Source: JAHFUI01 sp039931615
GTDB lineage: Bacteria > Acidobacteriota > Vicinamibacteria > Vicinamibacterales > CAVVIG01
DNA: 64,000 nt
Assembly (NCBI GenBank): GCA_039931615.1
Contig: JBDTRR010000010.1
Coordinates: 1-64,000 of the forward strand
Direction of reading: 5' to 3'
The translations under genes were made by a program, and so were the position numbers. Positions 58,902 through 64,000 of the stretch are shown here, one piece after another; within the stretch, counting starts at the first letter, position 1; the number at the start of each line of letters is the position of its first letter. Under the pieces are notes generated by a model. That model saw only the letters and a list, made by a program, of their open reading frames with translations. It was not told the origin of the DNA and ran no database searches.

Positions 58902-60854
58902 TCATCGCGGCGCGGCGACCCGCACCGGAATATCGCGCGTCACCGGCTTGCCGCCGGCGCCGGACCGCGCTTCGATGTGCAGGAGATACCTTCCGGGCGC
59001 CACGTCCCCGAGCGGCACCTGCGGCGCGAAGCCGTAGCCGCCGGATTTCCGCTGCGGATCAGTCGAGGCGTGCTGCTCCGAGACCGTCCGCACGACCCGA
59101 CCGGCGTCGTCGCGCAACTCGGTGGTCATCAGGATCGCGTGCACGGCGCGGCTGCGGCTGTTGTCATAGACCTCGGCATAGAGCGCCAGCGTCTCGCCGG
59201 GCGCGAATGTTCGCGCCGCCGTCGGCGGACCGGGCAGCCCGTCGCCGATCGGATCGGCGCCGACGCGCCGTGTCAGGGTGGCGGCCGCGGTCGAGGAGGT
59301 GAGCGTCACGCCGCTGAGGAACAGAGGTGCCTTGGTGAAGTCCGGCACTTCGAGGTCGTAGACGACGTTGCCGGCTCGCGCCGCGCTGCCGGCGGCGACG
59401 CGCAGCTGATAGCGCCCCTCGGGCAGCTCCGCCTGCAACACCACGCGCATTCCGTTGTCCATCAATCGCTGATACGTCTCCGGCTTCAGGGCAAACCCCG
59501 CGGTGTGTCGCGGCCCGCGGGTGATCTTCTTCCTGGCATCGGTGGCGACGAAGCCGACATCCATCTGCCCGGTGAAAAGGCCGTTGGCCTCGACCAGCCC
59601 GAGCTGGGCGGCGTCGACCTCGACCGCCAGCACGATCGCCGCGTTGCGCCCGACTCCCTTGTATGGCGCGGCAAAGACCCGGATCGGCAGACCGCCGGTC
59701 GCGAACGGGCTGGCGATGGCCTCGGCGAATGCCGATCGAGGCGGGGCAGCGGCGGGCGCCGGCGCCTTCCCGATCGGCGCGACGTAGCCATCACGCGACT
59801 TGACCGTCAGTCCGGGCCGCTTCGTCCGCACTTCCAGCCGGACGTACCGGCCATCGCGCTTCTCGTATGCCGAGTTGAACCCCAGGACGTAATAGGCGCT
59901 GTTGTCGCGCACCATCCGGGTGAAGGCGCCGTCGAAGTTCTCCGAGTTGCTGAGCGCGAACCCGCCGGTGACGTGGGCCAGCGCGGCCAGATCGCTGCGC
60001 GCCTCGAGGGTGCCGCCATCCCCCAGACCGAGCGGGTCGATCGGGTAGATGGCGAGATTGCCTCGCGTCGCCGCGCTCATCGCGGCCCGGGCATCCTCGC
60101 CGGCCAGCGACAGCACACCGCCGGCGTAGTCGACCACGTCGAACATGTTGAAGCCGATGCCCTCGCTGACGAACAGCATCGCCTTGCGGCGCCCCGGCGT
60201 CTTGACCATGAACTCGGCCAGCGCCCGCAGGCTCGCCATCCGGTTGCGCACCAGGTATTCGCGCTCGCGCTGCGCGTTCACTGATCCGTTCTGCGATTCG
60301 GCCGGCTGCTCCTCTTGACGGAAGCCGCCGCTGAACGTGTCGATGGCATTGAGCAGGAGACGCCGGTTGCTGGTGAAGTCCTGCCCGGCGTCGCTCAGGC
60401 CGCGGCCGGTCAGAACGACCGCGGCGAGATCGTTCGGGCCGAAGTAGTCCTCGATGAATCGGCGCAGGAACGCCCGGGCCCGGAGCGGCGTGTCCGGCCG
60501 GTCCGGGTGGGTCCCGACCTCATCGAGCGCAATCAGGTAGATGCGCCCCTCCGGACCGTCGTTGGTCCGCACATCCGGTTCGGCCAGCGGCAGCTCGCCG
60601 CGATCAATCGGGATGTCGACCGCCGAGAAGGTGGTGATGGCCTGCGGCTTGCCGTTCTCCAGCAGCTCGAAGTCGTCGGCCGTCAGTCCGCTCACCGCAC
60701 GACCCGCGCCGTCGGTGACCAGCACGTCGACCTGCACCGCCTCGATCGCGGCGCGAAAGGTCGGTCGTTGCTGAGCGTTGAGCGCCAGTGACATGAAAAG
60801 GCAAAAGGCAAAAGGCAGAAGGCAGAAGTGAAGTCGGAAAGTTGTGAACGTCAC
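58902..60854 (-). CDS. Secreted VWFA-related protein of the acidobacterial type
   Basis: A 650-residue exported protein. After the signal peptide comes a beta domain (VDVLVTDGAGRAVSGLTADDFELLENGKPQAITTF) that introduces the acidobacterial VWFA-related family. A von Willebrand A-like domain follows (IYLIALDEVG... with FVSEGIGFNMFDVVDYAGG), then beta-rich C-terminal modules. Function is unknown in this family. With GTG 60854 as start, the hydrophobic part of the signal peptide (HFCLLPFAFCLFMSLALNAQ) is encoded by the heptamer array at 60799-60826. ATG 60794 would leave no signal peptide and has no Shine-Dalgarno. Confidence 0.88.
   Translation of the reverse strand: MTFTTFRLHFCLLPFAFCLFMSLALNAQQRPTFRAAIEAVQVDVLVTDGAGRAVSGLTADDFELLENGKPQAITTFSAVDIPIDRGELPLAEPDVRTNDGPEGRIYLIALDEVGTHPDRPDTPLRARAFLRRFIEDYFGPNDLAAVVLTGRGLSDAGQDFTSNRRLLLNAIDTFSGGFRQEEQPAESQNGSVNAQREREYLVRNRMASLRALAEFMVKTPGRRKAMLFVSEGIGFNMFDVVDYAGGVLSLAGEDARAAMSAATRGNLAIYPIDPLGLGDGGTLEARSDLAALAHVTGGFALSNSENFDGAFTRMVRDNSAYYVLGFNSAYEKRDGRYVRLEVRTKRPGLTVKSRDGYVAPIGKAPAPAAAPPRSAFAEAIASPFATGGLPIRVFAAPYKGVGRNAAIVLAVEVDAAQLGLVEANGLFTGQMDVGFVATDARKKITRGPRHTAGFALKPETYQRLMDNGMRVVLQAELPEGRYQLRVAAGSAARAGNVVYDLEVPDFTKAPLFLSGVTLTSSTAAATLTRRVGADPIGDGLPGPPTAARTFAPGETLALYAEVYDNSRSRAVHAILMTTELRDDAGRVVRTVSEQHASTDPQRKSGGYGFAPQVPLGDVAPGRYLLHIEARSGAGGKPVTRDIPVRVAAPR
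60799..60826. repeat. Heptamer array (AGGCAAA/AGGCAGA), coding
   Basis: Four 7-bp units, the reverse complement of the CTTTTGC/CTTCTGC family at 17784. On the minus strand they encode FCLLPFAFC-type residues of the VWFA protein signal peptide. Confidence 0.9.
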
Positions 60855-60865
60855 TTTGCCCTTTA

Positions 60866-60886
60866 CTTTTGCCTTTTGCCTTTTGC
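60866..60886. repeat. Heptamer array (CTTTTGC)
   Basis: Three perfect CTTTTGC units in the gap between lapB and the VWFA gene, inverted relative to the array at 60799-60826, with more degenerate units on either side. The two arrays could pair into a long hairpin spanning the VWFA start codon. Confidence 0.88.
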
Positions 60887-60900
60887 CTTCTTACTTCTCT

Positions 60901-62118
60901 CTAAACCTCTACCTCCGCCGCATCCTGTGCCGGCGCGATGCGTTCCTCGACGAAGGTGTTCCAGTCGTGGCAGTGCGGGCACTGCCAGAGCAGTTCCGTG
61001 CTGCGGTAGCGGCACCGCATGCAGACATGCGGATCGAGGTAGAACACGGCGTGTCGGGTCAGCTCGCTGTAGCGATCGACGAGGGCCGGTTCGTGGCGGA
61101 GTTGTCCCAGCGCGCGCCAGATGGCCTGATGGATTCCGAGCGCGTGCGGGTTCTGGACCAGCGCGGCAAACTGCAGGTCGAGCGCTTCGTGCGGGCGGCC
61201 GCTGGCGGCGAGATGACGCGAGAGGGCGAGGCGGGCGCGCCAGTCCTGCGGGTTCTCCTCGATCAGGCGCCGGCACAGCCGGGTGAAGCGCTCAGGCGTT
61301 CCGGTCCGCACGGCCAGCGCCTCGAGGCGATCGAAGGCCAGGTAGGCGCGGTCGGGCGCGACGTCAATCAATTTCTCCCAGATCGCCGCCGCCGCCCGCT
61401 CGTCGCCCTGGCGGACCCGGACATCGCCAAGGTTCAGGTAGGCGGGCACCGCGCGCGCGTCGAGATCGATCGCCCCCTCGAATCGGCGGATCGCTTCGGC
61501 ATAATCCGACCGCCGCATCGCTTCCAGCCCGATCTCGTTTTCGAGGAACGCCAGAATCGCCTCGTTCTGCGGCCGGGCGCCGATGTCGGTCAGCTTGGCC
61601 AGCCGCTTCCGGGTGTCGAACGCCTCGGACCACTGATGCTGGTCTTCGTGCAGCTTCTGCAGGTTCAGCAGGGCGTACTCGTTCTTCGGATCGAGCCGCA
61701 GCACTTCGGTGAAGGCTTCCAGGGCCCGATCGACGAAGCCGCCGCGCTTGTAGTCGAGCCCGAGGCACAGCAGCACGTAGGCGTGCTCCAGCCGACTCAA
61801 CGTCGGCCGCTGCAGCAGGCTCTGGTGCACGGTGATCGCCTTGCCGACCTGCCCTTTCTCCCGGTACAGGTTGCCGAGCATCATGTGCACTTCGAGAGCA
61901 TCCGCATTCAGGGTGGCGGCTCGGGTCAGCTCCTCGATGGCGAGATCGATCTGGTTGGCGACGAGAAAGTTCAACCCGAGCAGGTAGTGCGGTGATTCCC
62001 GGGCGCGCCGCCGATCGAACCACTTGCCGTCCCGCAGCTTGTAGCGCTCCCACGCCTTGCCGATCGCCAGACCGGCGAGCAGGGCGACCAGCGCGACCAG
62101 CGTGGCGAACTGCGTCAT
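60901..62118 (-). CDS. lapB: LapB-like TPR protein with C-terminal rubredoxin-type metal site
   Basis: A 405-residue inner-membrane protein. One N-terminal membrane helix (FATLVALVALLAGLAIGKAWE) is followed by several TPRs (GNLYREKGQVGKAITVHQSLLQ, then FTEVLRLDPKNEYALLNL). The C-terminal metal knuckles are CMRCRYRSTELLWQCPHC. This is the LapB/YciM architecture; in E. coli LapB tunes LPS synthesis through FtsH degradation of LpxC. Its placement after kdsA-kdsD-kdsC supports an LPS role here. It overlaps kdsC by 4 nt. Confidence 0.9.
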   Translation of the reverse strand: MTQFATLVALVALLAGLAIGKAWERYKLRDGKWFDRRRARESPHYLLGLNFLVANQIDLAIEELTRAATLNADALEVHMMLGNLYREKGQVGKAITVHQSLLQRPTLSRLEHAYVLLCLGLDYKRGGFVDRALEAFTEVLRLDPKNEYALLNLQKLHEDQHQWSEAFDTRKRLAKLTDIGARPQNEAILAFLENEIGLEAMRRSDYAEAIRRFEGAIDLDARAVPAYLNLGDVRVRQGDERAAAAIWEKLIDVAPDRAYLAFDRLEALAVRTGTPERFTRLCRRLIEENPQDWRARLALSRHLAASGRPHEALDLQFAALVQNPHALGIHQAIWRALGQLRHEPALVDRYSELTRHAVFYLDPHVCMRCRYRSTELLWQCPHCHDWNTFVEERIAPAQDAAEVEV

Positions 62119-62702
62119 GATTTCGCGGTACGGCGCTTCGTCCGGCCAGACCCCGTGCCGGGTGACGCCACTGTCCCGCCGCCAGTATACGCGGCGAGCA
62201 GTGCCGGCCAGCGGCCCTGTGCCTTCAACACGATCTCGATCAGCTCACGGACGGCGCCGTCGCCGCCGACGGCACGGCTGACGAAGTGGACTCGTGCCCG
62301 CACCTCGTCGACGGCATCGGCCGGGCAGGCCGACAGGCCGACCCTGCCGATCACCGGCAGATCCAGCAGATCGTCGCCCATGTACGCGGTCTCGGCATCC
62401 GTGAGCTGCTGCTGCCGGAGGATCTCGTCGTAGGCCGCGAGCTTGCTCGGCACCCCCTGATGGACGATGGTGACGCCGAGCTGCGCCGCCCGCTGCGCGG
62501 TGGCCGCCGAGGATCGCGCCGACAGCAGACCGACCTTCAATCCGGCCCGCTGCGCCCAGACCAGGCCGGTGCCGTCCTTGATGTCGAACCGTTTGCTCTC
62601 GGTGCCGTCCGGGTGGAGCAGGATCTTGCCGTCGGTCAGGACGCCGTCGACATCGAACAGCAGCAGGCGCAGGCGGGCCGCGCTCACCTCGACCGGGTTC
62701 AC
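62115..62702 (-). CDS. kdsC: 3-deoxy-D-manno-octulosonate 8-phosphate phosphatase
   Basis: A 195-residue HAD phosphatase that releases Kdo from Kdo-8-phosphate. The catalytic loop is LLLFDVDGVLTDG, followed by FDIKDGTGLVWAQRAG, GLLSARSSAAT and AYMGDDLLDLPVIG. The start is GTG 62702, 4 nt after the kdsD stop. The C-terminal Gly/Arg/Lys-rich tail is longer than usual. Confidence 0.93.
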   Translation of the reverse strand: MNPVEVSAARLRLLLFDVDGVLTDGKILLHPDGTESKRFDIKDGTGLVWAQRAGLKVGLLSARSSAATAQRAAQLGVTIVHQGVPSKLAAYDEILRQQQLTDAETAYMGDDLLDLPVIGRVGLSACPADAVDEVRARVHFVSRAVGGDGAVRELIEIVLKAQGRWPALLAAYTGGGTVASPGTGSGRTKRRTAKS

Positions 62703-62706
62703 GCGC

Positions 62707-63651
62707 TCACCACAGATCGTGCAGGTGCACCACGCCGGCCACCCTCCGGGCTCCGGCGTCGACGACGATCGAGGTGATCTTCCGCTGCTCCATGATCGTC
62801 AGCGCTTCGGCGGCGAGCGTTGCCGGTGGGATGGTCACGGGATCGCGAGTCATCACCTGCACGGCGGTCAATTCGAGGATGGCCGGCGCCTGGTCCATAT
62901 GGCGCCGGAGATCGCCGTCGGTGATGATCCCGAGCAGGGTGTCACGTTCGTCGACGACGCAGGTCATGCCCAGCCCTTTTCTCGACATCTCGTAGATCAC
63001 GTCGCGCATCCTGGTGTCCGCCGCGACGATCGGGCAGAGCGGTCCCGCGTGCATCAAGGCCTCGACCCGCATCAGCCGCTTGCCGATCTTGCCGCCGGGA
63101 TGGAGGCTGGCAAAGTCCTCCTGCCGGAAGCCCTTCTCGACCAGCAGCGTCATGGCCAGCGCGTCGCCAAGCGCGAGCGCCGCCGTGGTGCTGGCGGTCG
63201 GCACCAGATTGAGCGGGCAGGCCTCTTCGATCACGCTGCAGTCGAGCGACACGTCGGCCGCCCTGGCGAGCGTCGACCCGGGCGTGCCGGTGATGCAGAT
63301 CAGCCTGGCCCCGAGACCCCGGATGGTCTCGAGCAGCCGCAGGATCTCGTCGGTCTCGCCGCTGTACGACAGGGCGACCACCACATCGTCACTCTGCAGT
63401 TTGCCGAGGTCGCCGTGGGTCGCCTCGGCCGGATGCAGGAAAAACGAGGCGGTGCCGGTGCTCGACAGCGTGGCGGCGATCTTGCGGCAGATGATCCCGG
63501 ACTTGCCCATGCCGGTCAGGATCACCCGGCCCTGGCAGCACTTGAGCAGATCGACGGCGCGATCGAAACTGGCGTCGAGGCGCGACACCAGCGCGAGAAT
63601 CGCCGCCGCTTCCGTTTCGAGCACCTTGCGGGCCAGCGCGAGATCAGCCAT
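62707..63651 (-). CDS. kdsD: Arabinose-5-phosphate isomerase
   Basis: A 314-residue enzyme that makes arabinose 5-phosphate from ribulose 5-phosphate, the first step to Kdo. The SIS domain shows VILTGMGKSGIICRKIAATLSSTG, FLHPAEATHGDLG and ALSYSGETDEI. The FASLHPGGKIGKRLM segment links it to two CBS domains at the C-terminus (VMTRDPVTIPP and IVVDAGARRVAGVVHLHDL). It is followed by kdsC. Confidence 0.94.
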   Translation of the reverse strand: MADLALARKVLETEAAAILALVSRLDASFDRAVDLLKCCQGRVILTGMGKSGIICRKIAATLSSTGTASFFLHPAEATHGDLGKLQSDDVVVALSYSGETDEILRLLETIRGLGARLICITGTPGSTLARAADVSLDCSVIEEACPLNLVPTASTTAALALGDALAMTLLVEKGFRQEDFASLHPGGKIGKRLMRVEALMHAGPLCPIVAADTRMRDVIYEMSRKGLGMTCVVDERDTLLGIITDGDLRRHMDQAPAILELTAVQVMTRDPVTIPPATLAAEALTIMEQRKITSIVVDAGARRVAGVVHLHDLW

Positions 63652-63678
63652 GGACCACCGGTGGCAGGCTCATCATCC

Positions 63679-64000
63679 TCACGGCGCGATGTTCTCCGTG
63701 GTCGCCGAGAAGGCGGCACTCTTGACGAGGGCGTCTAGTGCCATCAGGCGGCGCAGCAGCGGCTCGAGCAGGTCCAGCCGCAGCGCGTTTTGCGCGTCGC
63801 TCTTCGCGCGCGGCGGATCCTCGTGCACCTCGAGGAAGACGCCGTCGACCCCGGCGGCCACGCCGGCTCGCGCCAGCGGCTCGATGTACTGGGCGAGGCC
63901 GGCAGTCACTCCGTCGCCCGCCCCGGGCAGCTGCAGGCTGTGCGTCACGTCGAACACCACCGGCACGCCGCGGCCGCGCATGATCGGCAGCCCACGCATG
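63679..64000 (-). CDS. kdsA: 3-deoxy-8-phosphooctulonate synthase, 5' truncated by window edge
   Basis: The C-terminal 106 residues or so of KdsA, which condenses arabinose 5-phosphate with phosphoenolpyruvate. The diagnostic end of the barrel is present: VVFDVTHSLQLPG, then IEPLARAGVAAGVDGVFLEVHEDPPRAKSDAQNALRL. The start lies beyond base 64000. It is the first gene of the minus-strand kdsA-kdsD-kdsC-lapB series; 27 nt separate it from kdsD. Confidence 0.93.
   Translation of the reverse strand, partial: MRGLPIMRGRGVPVVFDVTHSLQLPGAGDGVTAGLAQYIEPLARAGVAAGVDGVFLEVHEDPPRAKSDAQNALRLDLLEPLLRRLMALDALVKSAAFSATTENIAP

Overview
The window is a GC-rich chromosomal segment from a diderm bacterium. It is almost certainly an acidobacterium, plausibly class Vicinamibacteria, though this is inferred without a database search. 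The grounds are a VWFA-related secreted protein of the acidobacterial type (58902-60854), Kdo/LPS genes (60901-64000), an outer-membrane secretin with LolA, a complete pilMNOPQ set, and the mix of small conserved proteins. Most of the window is densely packed core genome with many 1-20 nt gene overlaps. No phage, plasmid, insertion sequence or CRISPR array was seen.

Layout. 1-923 is the 3' part of a sigma-54 activator. 945-4419 holds a TPR membrane protein, a zinc-ribbon/RDD protein, pgpA and cinA. 4573-6304 has plsY and gpsA (phospholipid synthesis). 6308-12035 is ftsY, ribD-ribE-ribBA and ffh, so both SRP GTPases flank the riboflavin genes. 12122-15096 is the classical rpsP-khpA-rimM-trmD-rplS-rnhB block. 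15105-17605 has a TPR protein, a tiny membrane protein and a ThiE/TenI-like protein. On the minus strand, 17814-20773 carries a small protein, PolX and a GHMP kinase. The plus-strand run 20876-28258 is nagZ-ldcA-mpl-pxpB-pxpC-murB-murA, joining peptidoglycan recycling to UDP-MurNAc synthesis. The minus block 28316-35237 contains a TPR-secretin lipoprotein, LolA, a DUF2723 membrane protein, a second PolX with a degenerate polymerase site, a Cys-less rhodanese and a zinc-ribbon protein. A tRNA-Ala(CGC) lies at 35559-35634.

35714-36790 is phosphofructokinase. The minus strand then has a GlsB/YeaQ protein, thrC, frr, pyrH, tsf, rpsB, rpsI and rplM, with a strong promoter at 42630-42658. 43071-50402 is pilMNOPQ plus two secreted lipoproteins, one with six PKD repeats. 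50803-58807 has pepP, accB, accC, thiE, an amino acid permease, a K+ channel, folD and coaE. The minus strand ends with the VWFA protein, lapB, kdsC, kdsD and truncated kdsA.

The most unusual layer lies between and at the edges of genes. There is an 18-nt palindrome family at six loci and several unrelated short tandem arrays (7, 8, 12, 13 and 18 bp units). One heptamer array appears to encode the hydrophobic core of a signal peptide, and another the basic tail of a small protein. Five genes have a -10 hexamer 6-9 nt before the start codon, suggesting leaderless transcripts.
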